From Callaeas wilsoni (taxonomy: Eukaryota; Chordata; Aves; Passeriformes; Callaeidae): a DNA stretch of 64,000 bases. The notes beneath the pieces are model-generated. The model had not been told where the DNA came from. It saw only the letters and a list, made by a program, of their open reading frames with translations, and ran no database searches. Where the stretch lies: positions 124,001 to 188,000 of the forward strand of contig VWPU01013471.1 in the NCBI GenBank assembly GCA_013398955.1, in the 5' to 3' direction. Each line of letters opens with the position of its first letter. Within the stretch, counting starts at the first letter, position 1. The translations under genes and the position numbers were made by a program. Shown here piece by piece: positions 49,931-63,037 of this stretch.

Positions 49931-50476
49931 GCTAGTTTTATCCCTAACCTTTTTTGAACAATTGGATTTAGAAAAGCCTTTCTTTTAACCCTATCTTCAA
50001 CTTCAGAGATTCAAGAACTAAAGGAGACCTCAGTCTAAGTTATAGTTGCTTTGCAATACAAGACAAAATAACTTGCCTTTGGTAATCCTGCATGACCTGG
50101 CATTCAGCTCCCTTATAGGCAGAAATCCAGTAAATGATCCTGCTTAGTTTGATCCTGCCAGCTTTGAAGCCAGCATATTGCATTGGCTTATCTTCCAGAG
50201 ACTGGATTTACAGAGTTCGTAGCTAACAATAAATTTTATTAACTGCCTCCATGAAGAAGCCAAAATACCTCTGCAGTAATAAAGATGGAACAGAGTTACA
50301 GAGCATGGGAGGCACTGAAGACACTTCTGCATCCTGAAAGACAGCATCAGAAAGAAGATGGAGGATTTCCCAGTGATAGCCTATTGTACATATTATTGGA
50401 GTTCACTACAAATGCTCATGGTCATTAAACATGTGTGAGTAAATGTTGTCTTTTTAGAGTCAGGGTGAGAATGAGA
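49931..50476. other. Unique non-coding sequence
   Basis: Nothing recognised. Confidence 0.5.
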
Positions 50477-51010
50477 ACTACTCAGCCCCAATGAGGCCTC
50501 ATCTGGAGTGCTGTGTCCAGTTCTGGGCTCCTCAGGACAAGAAAGACAAGGAGCTACTGGAAGGCATCCAGCAGAAGGGATCTCATCATCCAAAATGATG
50601 AGTCTGGAGCATTTCTTTTATGAGAAGAGAGCTAGGTCTATATAGTCCAGAGAAAACAAGACTGAGAGGGACTCTCATTAAAGCTTATAAAGGTCTTAAA
50701 GGCAGGTGTCAAGAGGATGGTGCCAGACTCTTTTCAGTGGTGCCCAGCGATAGGACAAGGAACAATGGCCATAAACTAAAACACAACAAGTTCCACTTCA
50801 GCACGAGGAAGAACTTTATGTTGCAGGGTGGCAAAGCACTGGAACAGGCTGCCAGGGATGTTCTGGAGCCTCCCACTCTGGATCCATTCAAAATCCAGTT
50901 GGACACGTTCCTATGTCACCCGCTCTGGGTGACCCTGCCTTGGCAGGGGGAGTTTGACCTGGATGATCTCCAGAGGTCCCTTCCAACCCTAATGATTCTG
51001 TGATTCTGTG
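50477..51010 (+). mobile_element. CR1 LINE fragment, sense, with ORF2 end and 3' terminus
   Basis: About 534 bp of CR1 in sense orientation. It begins with the block encoding [18 protein letters not shown] (50509 onward), runs through 'ggcaaagcactggaacaggc' (50828), and ends with repeated ATTCTGTG units at 50994-51010. These terminal units mark the true 3' end, so the copy is complete at 3' and truncated at 5'. It is the best preserved CR1 in the window. Confidence 0.96.
50509..51003 (+). pseudogene. CR1 ORF2 C-terminal remnant with in-frame stops
   Basis: The frame from 50509 encodes the WAPQ region, then meets two stops (TGATGA, about 50596-50601). It reopens at 50620 and runs 127 codons with the landmark ELGLYSPEKTRLRGTLIKAY near the start. 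The latter part is 3' UTR read through, not real coding. No function is expected. Confidence 0.75.
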
Positions 51011-51811
51011 AGAACAAGTGTCAAACTGACCATAGGATTTTTAGATACATGAGTCTTGTTAAAAATGTGACACATCAAAGATGCTTTGCTGTTAGGAGGT
51101 ATGAAACATTTTCAATTCTTTAATGAGAAGACCAAATGCTTAACATCCTGCAGCATCTCTTTATGCAGCTGACCTGCGACATTGGCTCTGTTGAAGGCCA
51201 TGTCAAAATTCCCACTTACTGCACCAAGCAGTTGAGCTAGCTTTCCTATCTAGCACTAGGCAGCATCTAAGATGACTAAGAGCCACCAAGGAAAACAGTG
51301 CAATTCCACAACATGTCCTAATGAATCCTGCCCCTCTGCACTCTCTGCAAGGCAAATGTGCAGCTGCTTTTTGCAGTGGCTGTGAAAGAAGTTTGCTGAT
51401 AGCTAATTGTTAGATTGTTGCAGTAATAAGACTCTGTATTAACAAGGAGGAAGGAAAGAAATGTTGCCAGAGGAGAGGTACATGTCTTGTACATTTTATT
51501 AATGCAAACCAAAAAGTATCAGGACTGTGATTCAGTTTTCTTACTGTGTCATGTCTGCTCAAGTTTGATTCTAGAGTCACTGTAATTTGTTGCACTTATA
51601 CGGGCAAGCCTAAATACTTCCTCAAACTATTTTGTCCAAGTAGGAAACCCAGAATCATCCCTTTTTCACATAATACTCTCTTTGTGGCTGTGATCCCCAA
51701 AGTTCACAGGGAAAACAAAGTATTTAAAAGGGGGTTTTTGAATTAACTGTTCATTTTTCTTAGCAACTGTTCCTTCTTTAAGTGTCCTCCAATTAAAAAA
51801 GCTGACGATCG
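51011..51811. other. Unique non-coding sequence
   Basis: Nothing recognised. Overlapping short frames on both strands appear to be chance. Confidence 0.5.
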
Positions 51812-51917
51812 AATGAGCAAAACAGGGTGGAAATAAGCCATTTTGAAGGAATTTTCTGTTTGACACTAACTAGATGGAGGCTCAATAAACATGCACTAGT
51901 CCACTCTAAAGAAGACT
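51812..51917 (+). repeat. 106-bp direct repeat, copy 1
   Basis: This segment (AATGAGCAAAAC ... CTCTAAAGAAGACT) recurs in the same orientation at 52614-52719. By eye 87 of 106 positions agree without gaps. The central blocks 'cattttgaaggaattttct' and 'actagatggagg' and the end 'tagtccactctaaagaa' are nearly unchanged. The flanks of the two copies do not match. I do not recognise the family. Confidence 0.9.
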
Positions 51918-52613
51918 ATTTCTGAATCTAATCCAATTTGCATGGTGCTTATACATGCCATGACATTAAATATCAAAAGCACTTAATAGCACATGGCACT
52001 TACTGTAACCATCTTCCTGGTTAAAACCTCTTTTTCTAAAATTGAAATAACCTAGTGAAATAAAACACTGTAAAATTACAATGGAAGAAATGTCCATGTG
52101 TGCAAGGATATGGTGGGTTGGATGAGACTGGATAAGTATGATGCTTCCTGGGACTAAATGCCAAGACCCTGCTTAGCCCTTCCTGAAATAAAACCCTGGG
52201 AGGCTGCAGAGAAAGAAATGTCCATTCATTCTTGGCAGCTTCTCAGATTTCTCTTTTAAACAAACTTTAATTTTGACACTGGAGCTGTCTGGAGGTTCAT
52301 CTAATAAACCCTCTGGCTCAGCACAGACATTGTTAGTGAGTCGGGCATTCCACATGTGGGCCTGATGTGCTTGCTCTCAACTTCCACCTGTGAAAGGTCT
52401 CTGACAAATTACAGGGGCCATGTAATTTTCCCCCTGAAGGAAAAACCTGGTGATAGGCATTGTGTTAGATCTCTGCCTGATTTCAACACATCCATAAAAC
52501 TAAGGTGTAGCCCAACAAACCCTATGATTCACCTGTCCTTTTCTTCTCTGCTACATTCACCCTGTCTTCCTTTCTTTCTAGTTATCTTTGAGCCTGCGAG
52601 CATCTAGAGGTGA
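51918..52613. other. Spacer between the two 106-bp repeats
   Basis: About 700 bp of unique-looking sequence. No primer binding site, polypurine tract or coding remnant was recognised that would make the flanking repeats LTRs. Confidence 0.5.
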
Positions 52614-52719
52614 AATGAGCAAAACGGAGGTGACGGAATGCATTTTGAAGGAATTTTCTATTTTAAACTGACTAGATGGAGGCCCAGTAAGCATACATTA
52701 GTCCACTCTAAAGAAAACT
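52614..52719 (+). repeat. 106-bp direct repeat, copy 2
   Basis: Partner of 51812-51917, same orientation, offset 802 bp. Differences are concentrated near the 5' end (first 27 bases), while the rest is well kept. Either two insertions of one unnamed element, terminal repeats of a small element, or an old local duplication could explain it. Confidence 0.9.
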
Positions 52720-53500
52720 GGTGATGATCCTCCTCTTAGTTTGCTGGTATAGGAAATACATCCAGTTGCAACCTAGTCTACAAAACAGCCTGTGAGCTAA
52801 CTTGCCCTCCTGAAGTAAAGCCGTTTGAGAGCCCTGTATCTAGTCTAAGTTAATCACTGTCTTTAGAGACTAGTTTAAACACCCATCAAATGCCTGGATC
52901 AAAGTAACATCAGAGAGTTCCCAAGTGCCACTTCCTAACTGTAACTGCCCTCCTGCAACTGCATTCTTCTCCTTGTTTTACTGGTTCTTAGTTTCAAAAA
53001 CTATGCCAAGGGCTTGGCAAATATTTTAAATTCCTCTTATAATGACAAAGAAAGCCAGGAGATTATATGCAAACTTGGAATCTCCCATGCTAGGACAAAA
53101 GTGCACTGCAACAAATCAGTCTCTTCTCAGCTTTGTACAGGCTGGGTGATGGGCAGCAGAGAGAGAAGGATTAGTTGAAGTAGTCTCCCCTTCCACACAG
53201 TGATCACACACGTGTTTATCCAACAGGTGGTGTGTGCCTATCCGTGCATTTGCTATGCCAGCGCAGCACCCTGCACCTGCTGCTCCCCAGCCTGCGCACG
53301 AGGCTGCACCACCACTTGCTCTGTGTAGTCCCACGGGAGGTGTGGTGAGGCTTCACTGATGGCAGACCTGAGGGCCGATGTTTGCATCATCAATACAAAG
53401 TGTTCCCTGTGAAAACCACTGCAAATCGAGCCTGCTTTTGTTTCACATAGACAATATGGGCAGGTGAAGGACATCGTGTTTCATTGTGAGCTCCTTGGAA

Positions 53501-53556
53501 CTGGCAGTACATCAGAACAGGCAGTACCTCAGAGCTGGCAGTACCTCAGAACTGGC
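53501..53556. repeat. 17-bp minisatellite, about 3.3 copies
   Basis: Three units CTGGCAGTACATCAGAA, CAGGCAGTACCTCAGAG and CTGGCAGTACCTCAGAA (53501-53517, 53518-53534, 53535-53551) are followed by a partial unit. Units differ at one to three positions. Confidence 0.93.
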
Positions 53557-56500
53557 TGTTGTGCAGCAGTCTTTCCTTGCTATTAATTGTGAAGAGCTTT
53601 CTTACAGCTGTAACCATTACACTTGCAAGAAAAAAATCCCCAGTCATGTTCTTCCCTACACAAGGTTGTTTTATCTGTTTCCTTTGAGTTTTCTTATCTC
53701 TAGCCATCTGGACAAGTTCTTTCAGACACAGGTAGGAGGGCAGAGCTAGCTTTGGTCTTTTCTTCCACTTGGGCTATCAATAGTGCCTTGTCCTTTTTTA
53801 AGCATGGCCTTCAGAAGATGGTCATCTCTAACTGGAGAGCTGAATCTGTTCATCTCGGTATCTGCCTGTAATGGGGTGTCGTGGGGCTGGCCTCCCTTCC
53901 TGGCTGGCTGGAGGTTTGTACTGGACTGTGCTTAAGGTAGAGCATGTCTAGAGAGGCTTTGCTTACTGGTTAAATATTCTGTATGGCTAGAACTGTACCA
54001 CACCTTCCACTCACTAATGTCTGCAGGTTGTTCCGTGGTTGAGAATGCCCTCCCCTTACCTGATAACCCCTAAACCTATCTTTTTAGACCTCCCATTACC
54101 CATATCTTGTTTCCACTGCATCTTCAAGATCCACCACCAAGTTTATAAGTCCAGCCAATATATTTCACTTTGACCACTCCAATGCTGGTATCTAATTGTG
54201 TACTACACTCAAGAAATTATTTTAGTTTACCCTTAATGCCCTTGCTCTCTGTCTTGATGCAGTCAGAGTTATGCTTTTATCTGTTCAAAGGAGACTGTAT
54301 TTTGTAACTACTGTGGCTTTGGTAGCCACTGTTGTGCATCAGAAAACATAAAGCGAGGTAGGAGGTGTATTGCAGCTACTGCCTGTTCAAGAAAAACTCT
54401 CTGTTTCTCTCTTTTCTTGGGATTGCACTAGCAGTCATCCCTTGTCTTCTCTCAAGAGATGGTGTTAAGTGTGGTCACTTTTCACTGAGATCAGTTCTTA
54501 GGAATTATTCATTCCAGGATGCATTCACTTTTCTTTTCACAAGTGGGTACCTGCTAGGGAAAAAGTGGGTTTTCATTAATTTCCTAAATTACATTAATCT
54601 GAATTCCTATCTGGATAACAAAATGTTAATAGTACACAGAAAATAATTCAAACAGCTCAGAAACCTAAACATAATTGCTTATGAACATGGAGTGTTTATT
54701 GCTGTCAAAATTAATCACTTTCCAACTTCCAGCTGTTAAAATCCTTCTGGCAGATCTCTAAGCAATTCTCCTTCAGTTACTTTTCCCTCAATTAAATATT
54801 AGTGCAGTTCTCAGGCTCTTGTTACATAAGCAATGACTTCAAATTGCACTTCTCTGTTCTTTTAACCATAAACTGTCAGAAATTATTCTGCTGCAAGGTT
54901 TTTTCTCATCTCAGATTTTACTTGATGTTTATACCAATGAAGCAGGAGCATTAACTTTGTGTGAGCCTAGGCCTTAGTTGAAAAGTTTAGATGCAGGCCA
55001 GAAATGATCTTTGAGGCTAGATGCTGCTAGGTGCTTAGCAGGTAGCTGAAGTAAACAGAAACTGAGTGCACTTAGCATTCACCAAAATATTTAGTGCTTC
55101 AGCAGAAGTAGGATGCTCAGAGAGCTGCAATGGACATAGCGGGTTTCCCTGGATGCAGCTCAGTCTCACAGATAATACCAAAGAAAAAATAGCTAAAATG
55201 TAGGCACTGTCATTTGCACCACAGCAGGTAGATTGTTTGGAATCTCCATACAAAACCTACAGTATAGAAATTACTGGATCTGGGACTTATATGTGAACTG
55301 TGTTTTGGTTTTATGTACTGGCATTTACCTGTAGGCACTGTAGGACAGTAGGGATGCAGACAACTTCTTTGGGAATATAGGGCAGGAGAAAAGCCATGTC
55401 AGAGCCCTGGTGCTGTATATTCAGACATAGTCCAAGCAGTCAAGATTTTGCCTGTGTGAAGATAGAGTATTTCTTCACCTATGTCTCTTTACCTAAAGTC
55501 AGGAATATGGGGCAGAGTGATTTTTCGTGTCTGAGCCTTGGCAGCATGTGTAAGGCCAGCTGGTAGTCTACCAGCAAACATGATTGAAATACAGTGAAAA
55601 AGAACAATGCAAGTACGGACAATACTGTTTACTTACTTTACTTACCACCTAGAAACACCTTTTTTTCAAGTGCAGTTTTGGACTATGTATTTAAAGGGGA
55701 ATATACTTCATGATGCAAACAAAGAAAAGTGACTCTTTTAAAATCTGTTTCTGGTTCTGCAAACATGTGTCCATACCCCACTAAGCAGCCACAGTTTTGG
55801 CTGAAACAAGTGTTTCCATTTTTAAAAATTTATGTATTAATTTAGTCTCTTTTTGAGAAGCAGCAAAGTAAGATACTATTTTTAAAAATAAAAGCATCTA
55901 TGTTTGCATAGTCTGTATTTGTGTGGCATCCCAATTCAGACAAGCCAAATGATTACACAGGATAGTAAAATATGGCTTCATTGCACAGCTGGAAGGTTTC
56001 ATTAAATCTCTGGTTCTGAGTAGAGTGGCATAAACTTAGAGTGTCAGCATCCAGATACAGCTGAACTGTTACAGTGACCTGCATGTGTCCAGCCAAGTTT
56101 ATGCTATATACAGATTCTAAATTTCCTGGGAGCAATAATTTTTAATGCCAGCAAGGAAGAGGGTTTTTCTTTTTCTCATCTGTTGTTCCTTCATCAGTCC
56201 TTTTGTTAACACGTTGCTGCATCTGGGGTGTACCTCCTGTGCCAGTGATTGCATTTGTGTGTGATGTCAGGTCTGTCAGGCAAAATTACGGATGTAAAGC
56301 GGATGGAAGTCATGGACTGAGCAGTCCGTGTGCACACTTCTGATTGCTAGTTGTGCCTTTTCCTTTCTAGACCACTGCCTTCAATTTGTGCTCCCCTCTT
56401 ACCTTTTCCTGACTGCCTCTTTCCCAAGAGAGCAGTAGCAGGGAATTGGGAAAATGAGAGGGGAAGCAATGACAGTGGAAGCAAACTGCAACCCTGGGCC

Positions 56501-59500
56501 AGCCATACCATGTGATAAGCACACCATCTATTTTCATGAAACTTAAGAGACTCAACACTTGTGAGAGCTCTGCTGTTGTGTTGAAACTGCTTCACAGAGT
56601 TTGTGAGTTATTCATCTAGGAGAGCACATATAGGCAATGTAACAGCACAAACCTTTCACCCTTAGGAAAACAAATTATTGCTTCATCTCCAAATTCAGCA
56701 ATGGGCAATGCAAAGCTTTCATGAAGATGGTGGGAAGAAGCAGCCTGAATATAATCAGAAGTTTCAAAACATTACCTTGACAATAGTATCCAATTGAATA
56801 TCAACTCAGAATCTCATAAATGTCGTATTTTCCTGCAGAAATAACCTTTGGTAGAGGAATTAATCACCACAAAAACCAGTTGATCTTCCAGGGTAAGAAA
56901 CCTCCTTGTGGGCAGTGCAGGAATTTAAGTACTTATTTCCAGGCCTAAGCAACTGTATATGCACATGCAATTGTGAACAAATATAATCATCCCATGCAGG
57001 TGCTTGGGTGTATGTATTTGTATATGAAAATTTTTCAATCACTGGATGCGTCAGTTTTAATTAAAAGTAAAAAAAAAGGAGAGAAGCAGAAACAATTTGC
57101 TTTGAACTGATATAATTTCTGACACTATAATTTATTTTTAAATTTTCTTTATTGGTTTAATAAGAGATAATAAACAATGGAATTTAAACTTAGCAAAAAA
57201 TAATCCATCCTAGGGTGAAATAAGAATATGCTCATTTGCCTGAACATGATAGCTTTGTTTTTACTTTTTCTTAAAAAGAAACCCTCAAACAAAACAGCTA
57301 TTGCTTTTCCTGGCAACTTTTTTTTGGTTTTGGTCACATTTCATTGCAGAAAGTAGAAAAAAAATAAACTTATTTGTGCTGATTTGATTTGATTTGCAGC
57401 TATAGTGCAGACAGTTCCTGTAAGAGCTGAGGTTTCAAAAAGAAAATCCTCTTGTTGCAGAAGGGAAAAATTCTTTTCCTGAGGCATAGAAATGGAGCAT
57501 CGTTTGCTAGGTGGAACAAGAGAAGACTTTGAAAAACAAAATTTTGCTGATATAGCATGCAAAATTGGAGTTTGTTGCCATGTGTAACATAGGCAGCCAT
57601 ACGGCTATAAAGAGGACCAGAAAGACATCAGTGACACACAAGAACTTGACAGCGTGTAACTAAATGTTACAGCAAAGAAGGCTCTAAACAATGCCACAGT
57701 GTGAGGTAGGAGGAGTTCTTACTTCCTTGTCTTCCGTTATTCTTGATTTCCAATGCGGAAAGGTAAGAAGTGTACTCAGAATATTTTTCTTCCACCTTCC
57801 TCTTTGCCATTGAGTTTGCCTAGTGTAGTATAAACTTGCTGTCAGCTAGGGTAAAAAAAGAGCAGGTGTGTATCCACTACAAAATGTTTCTGACTGTAGA
57901 CCAAGGGGTTTTGGGAGGTGAGAAATTTCTGCAATGCTGCCAGCTGCCCCCTCAAGCATTCTGGCTCGGTGCTGTACTTTCAGGGTGCTGGGAACAGTAG
58001 GGTGACACTAAACTCAATCGCATGAGATTGACACTGAACACAATTGCTGTGTGGACAAGCTGCAGGAAAAGGAGATCCCAAGGAGGTTTCTGAAAAATGC
58101 CAGATATTTCATAAAAGCGTGAAGAAATCCCTGAACCTTGTGATCACATATTGTTCTCCCTCCCGCCCTGCTCCCTCTGAGAAAGAATAGCGTGTTCTCT
58201 AAGGCAAGGAGATTGCCCCCGCTGCTGTTTATTTTCAGTTAGACTCCTGCATGACCAAAAGCGATGCCTGCATGGCATGAAGGTGCCACTGAGGTGTTTT
58301 CCACAAGCAGCCAAGGCACCACACAAGAATCAATGGGCAGTCCTAGAGCTGCTTCGCAAGGCTGTGGCAGCACAGTGCTCCTCAGGACCTTTCCATCACC
58401 GAGAATATCTCTCTGGGCATGGTAGGGCAGGGGTCTCTCCCTCTGTTCTGCGAGATGACAGCCCAGCTGAAGGATGTACACAGTCTGCTGCTCTCGCAGT
58501 ATACTTTACAGGTATACTAGGAAAAGAAAGTAAAATGACAGGAGATAAAGAGGGTACAGAGAGCCAGAAGAGCACAAGGAGAGGCTGGATTAGGAAGTAA
58601 ACTATCATGCAGCATATAGTGGAAATAGGAAAGTACATAAATAAGAGAAGTATTAGTGAAAAGAGGTATCTAATCCCCCCCTAGGCCTTAAAGTGCTTTA
58701 AAAATGGCATGTTTCAGCTCTCAAGACTGTTAATAAATAGCCATAGTTACAGCACTATACATGTGCCTCTGCTTTAGCAACTTGCACTTATGTCTGGCCA
58801 TAAAAATTCAGTGTTGCTTGGCAGAAAATTGTCCCCAGGAATGTTAGATCAGCACGTGGGTAGAGCTGATGTTTTTTAGAAAGACAAGGGTAGCTGTAGT
58901 GCTATTAGTGTCTCAAAAATTAATCTCAGATGTAATAAAGTAAACATAGTTGCACTTTATTCTTGATTTACATTGTGGGAAGAATTTGGTGGCATTTATG
59001 ATTTAGGCCATGGAGAAAAAGAGGCTCATTCCCATTACAGCCGATCAGAGCCTTTGTCACTGGAGTTGGATCTTGCCCTTCCTATTTATGTCACTTGAAA
59101 TTCCTTAAATTGCTTTCTTAACATCTCTAGTAAACAGCAGTCTCAGCACAGTGCTAATCGCATGGGTGTTCCTGGCCTCTGGGTTTCCTCAGCAAACAAA
59201 ACAGTTATTCTTTTTGCTGCATTCCTCCTAGCAGCAAATGCACCAGTGCGCTGGGGGAAGCCTATTGACCTACTGGGTACAAGAAAGGCCCAGTGTTAAG
59301 GCTGGCATGCATTTGACTATTTTCTCTGATTTAACTTCTCTGTGGATTTTCTCCTCTTTCTTTTCTCCCCTTAAGATTAATGAAGGTAAACCTGAAGTCT
59401 GTGGAAGTGTATCTGAGAAATTTGGACATTGCCAGGACCTGCAGGTTAATACATGTATTTGGCCAGGATCTTATTCTCAGTGACCTGCTCTTGTGTATCC

Positions 59501-61324
59501 CAGACATGTCTCAGCATCTTATTGTCACCACTTCTCTGCCCCAGCTGTTGCAGTAAGTGTGAATGCTGCTGGTGGTGTTGCAATGACGTGTATTGCATTG
59601 TGCTGTGACTGCTCCACTCAACCTTTCAGTGTCCCTGCAGCCAGATCACCTCTGACAACACTGCAAAGTCCCTTCAGGCTCCACTGATGTATGTATTGAA
59701 GCAACAGACATGACTCTCTCTCTAACTTAATGACATTCTTGTTTTGCGTTACTGCAGCGTCTGTGTTTTTATGGAAATAGGCACGTTATTAAGTGAAAGC
59801 CTGCTTAGGCCACAGATGCATGTGGAAGTTTGGCAAGTCAGTCTGCAAGCACACGACGCTACCTTTGAAAGTCGTTTAGTCCCAACACTGCCAAGTAACA
59901 CCAGTAGGAACAACATTTCCCACGCTTTCAGGTGTCTTCCTTTTGATGCTTGGCTTGCTGATGCTTTGCACATTAACGTGTACTCTCTGCCCACTTGTAA
60001 ACACAGGCTGAACTGTATTTTTTCTCCTGTTTTACTCTTCGGGAGATGTCTGCCGACAACTCGGGAGCCCAGTCTTGTTACCTCCTGTGGGCAGTATCAT
60101 AGTCTAAGTCATTCTAAGAAGACCTGCTGATTCTAGTTGAAACCAAAAGGTCTTTAAAGTGATCCTGATTCTGAAAATTAAGTGTACTCTTCAATTGCTT
60201 TTAAGAGCAATTTTACCTCAATATGATCCAGCTTTACCAAATGCAGGATATTTTATGGGCAGACAACAGGCAATGTGCATTGTTCCCACTTGGAGTGAGT
60301 GTACCTATAGGATGCCCATATTATGAGCACTGCTGTCATGGACATCTAGGCAGCAAGCTGTGTGTGAATATTCCCATTGTGCAGGAAATAATTTGTGCTC
60401 CTTCATAGTCACCAACTTTGTGTAAAGAGGAAACTGAGAGATTTGCTGTGTGGACTGTAATGAATATCGGTGTCTCATGAGAGACCTTCTGCCTCACTCA
60501 GAGGCTCTTCCCTGAGCCAAAGGTGGCAGGTTCTTAAAGTCTGCAGTAAAGCCAAATTTTCCCAGGAGACACAAGGTTTTTGTTAACTGCAGACTGGGCT
60601 GTAAACAGGATGAAATTATTCCACTGTAACTGAAAAGGCCTGTTACAGGCCTTTGTCCAGAGCCCTGGCTTGGGACAGAGATAGGAAAAAAATCTCATCA
60701 GGCAAAAATCCAGAAGAAAATAACATCCAAAAAATGCTTTTGACAGGAGACCAAGTCCCTTACAGCCAAAAAAGGGATGCTGGGTCACCTTCAGCTGATG
60801 TAACACTGTTGCATTGTTGCTTTAGTGAAATTATTTATGTCTGGGGTTATGAATGATTAGCATACTCTTACCCAAGGTAGAACCTCATTGTGTGCAAAGC
60901 TTTTTTGCAGAAAGGATCTGAGGTATCTGAGTGACCAAACATGAAAGTGACAGATGAAATCCCATTCTGCACATGTGAAGTATTGCCAAAGACAAAACAA
61001 ACATTTAAACAAGTGGTTTACAGCAAGCAAAATAAGGACTTTTTCACACTGCACCTAATTACATTATGGAATTGGTTATTAAAAGGATCTGTGGAGACCA
61101 ACAGCGTAAATAGGTGCAAGTAGTGAGTAAGGAAGTTAAAAATAGAAAGGAGTAAAAGGAAGTGACTTTTGACTTCAGAGGGCCAAGCACACACTGATGT
61201 TTATCCTGGTTTACATGGAACATAACGTGAATATTCACTGAGTCTCATTCCTGCTGATGTTCCAGGAAACGGTGCCTATTGCCAGAGACAGTATGCAAAA
61301 TATAAGGAAGATGTCCCAAAACGA

Positions 61325-61352
61325 GATTTGTGATTTAATAAGATCACAAATC
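61325..61352. repeat. Perfect 10-bp inverted repeat
   Basis: GATTTGTGAT (61325-61334) pairs with ATCACAAATC (61343-61352) around an 8-base loop. It has no further RNA-gene features. Confidence 0.65.
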
Positions 61353-62267
61353 AATCAGTGAATTGACTGTAGCTTAGAGACGAGGTAAGAGCTCTCTTGT
61401 AATGCCTTGCCTCAAATGCAGGCTGGAACATCCCTTCTACTTCACTATACTCAGGGAGATTTGATTCCAAATCTTGTTATATTAGCCCAATGTCTGAACC
61501 TCCTCTGAGTATGAACATAATCCTAAAAGGTAAACAAAATCATGAGGGCCCAATTTTTCAGGAAATTCAGCTGACATCTAACTATCAAGTGCTGTCCACA
61601 CTGTAGAAACAGAGTTAGTAGGTATTGATCCCTTGACTAATCAAGATATGTACTGTGGAAAGGAAGTTTTGCATACCTCCTAACTTTTTTTTTGTCAAGT
61701 GAGGAAAAATTGTGTTTAATAAGCTTATTTGTTAGCCTTTAATGTGCCACTCCTGACAAATGCCATCATGTCACCATTTATTTAGTGAATTCTACACTGA
61801 AGACTGTCCCAAGATGACATTTGCTAAGCTACATGCTGTAGTTTTATTCTCAACGAAGAAGTAAGAGAATTTGTATAACTGTATAATTCCAGTCTGATAG
61901 TCCAGTCCTCAGAGGTGATCAAGTATTTGCTGTTGAACTAGACATTCACTGAATGTTAGACAGAAGAGTAGAAGGGCAAGTCTTCCCACTGTACAACCCA
62001 GGAGATTCGATCAGGAGAGAATGGAGAAACAGCAGGGCTCCAAAAGCATGTCAATCTCAGTTGTAAAATCTCTTTAGTAGATGGAAAGCCTCATTTTCCA
62101 GTGTGACTAATCAGTTTTCTGCTGGTGCAAATCTCTTGGCTTCATGGGAAACTCTATTTATGGATTCAAGTTAAATTTTTCAGGCTGAACAATTTTTGTT
62201 GGTTTTTTTTGCCCCCTGCTCTCTGCACTCAAGAAGTAGGGGAGGTGTTGATCTCCCTTTCTTTTCA

Positions 62268-62335
62268 ACAGATAGCAGTCAGCATGCTTGTCTATGATAC
62301 AGGAACCTGGAATTCAAATCTCTATGTTGCCTTGC
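62268..62335 (+). mobile_element. Possible tRNA-derived ancient SINE relic
   Basis: The stretch from 'gatagcagtcagcatgcttg' to 'gaacctggaattcaaatctc' has the spacing and B-box-like motif (GAATTCAAATC, 62310-62320) seen in the tRNA-derived heads of old amniote SINEs. It is weak: no clear A box and no core region follows. Confidence 0.3.
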
Positions 62336-62692
62336 ATTTAAGAGGGTGCCCTCAACCCTGGAGCTGTAGGATCTTTCTTCAGGCTTCTTCTGTTTCACTC
62401 TCAGTCTCCACTGTGCATGGTTTTTGACTGCAGAAAGTGTTTCTCAAAATTAAGATAGAAGTCCCTATTGTACTTCTCCAAGGTACATCCAGTTTATCAT
62501 GAAATTATAGTAAATTCATTTCCATTTCTTTTCTGAATATTTAAGTATTTTATAGCAAAATGGAACACTAGTAGGATAAATTCAGAGCAATTCTATAGAA
62601 GCATCATGTCACCTTCCTTTCTGAATGATAGCATGGGATTAAAATGTTCCTAAAATTATGGTAGCTAAAATGGGCCTTGGAAACGGGCGCGG

Positions 62693-62752
62693 GCATTGTC
62701 TTTACTAGAACCCTGCGAACCTACACCTGTGTACCCACCTGCATAGTAGATG
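62693..62752 (+). repeat. U3 direct repeat, copy 1 (60 bp)
   Basis: It matches 62787-62846 at 51 of 60 positions without gaps. Shared blocks are 'gcattgtcttta', 'ctgcgaacctac' and 'cctgtgtaccc'. Direct repeats in U3 often hold enhancer sites. Confidence 0.9.
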
Positions 62753-62786
62753 GTGTTAAATGCGATAATTACTTAGTAAATATCAA

Positions 62787-62846
62787 GCATTGTCTTTAAT
62801 AAAACACTGCGAACCTACGCCTGTGTACCCTCCTGTACAACAGATG
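62787..62846 (+). repeat. U3 direct repeat, copy 2 (60 bp)
   Basis: Second copy of the block at 62693-62752, separated from it by 34 bp. Confidence 0.9.
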
Positions 62847-62954
62847 AGAAATGCTGTGGGGAGAGGGGGCTTAAATTCATGCTTGAGCAAAAACAATACA
62901 CACAATAGAACAATATCAAGTTAATAATCAACATATGGTTATGTAAAGAAAGAG

Positions 62955-62961
62955 TATAAAA
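62955..62961 (+). promoter_or_regulatory. TATA box of the LTR promoter
   Basis: TATAAAA stands about 70 bp upstream of the poly(A) signal, in the place expected for a retroviral U3 promoter with a short R region. Confidence 0.6.
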
Positions 62962-63031
62962 TGTGTCCATCCCGAATCCATGTCGGAGTCAGATTTGGGT
63001 TTGTCTGTACTCCTGAGTCCCAGAGCTCTTC

Positions 63032-63037
63032 AATAAA
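63032..63037 (+). terminator. AATAAA poly(A) signal of the LTR
   Basis: An intact AATAAA hexamer, 47 bp before the LTR end. The downstream TG-rich stretch 'cctgtgattatgtgtttcc' fits a GU-rich processing element. Confidence 0.65.

Larger units (their letters stand above)
52720..62264. other. Unique non-coding sequence
   Basis: Apart from the minisatellite at 53501 and a hairpin at 61325, I recognise nothing. Some GC-richer patches (53120-53350, 58140-58480) carry overlapping frames on both strands, none with a known domain. The 128-codon frame at 59744-60130 is likewise unrecognised. Confidence 0.45.

Noticed and set aside
51812..52719. LTR retrotransposon with 106-bp terminal repeats
   Set aside because: No primer binding site, polypurine tract or coding remnant was seen between the repeats. 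I kept it only as an unexplained direct repeat pair.
53501..53556. Regulatory operator array
   Set aside because: Head-to-tail 17-bp units with simple divergence fit a minisatellite better.
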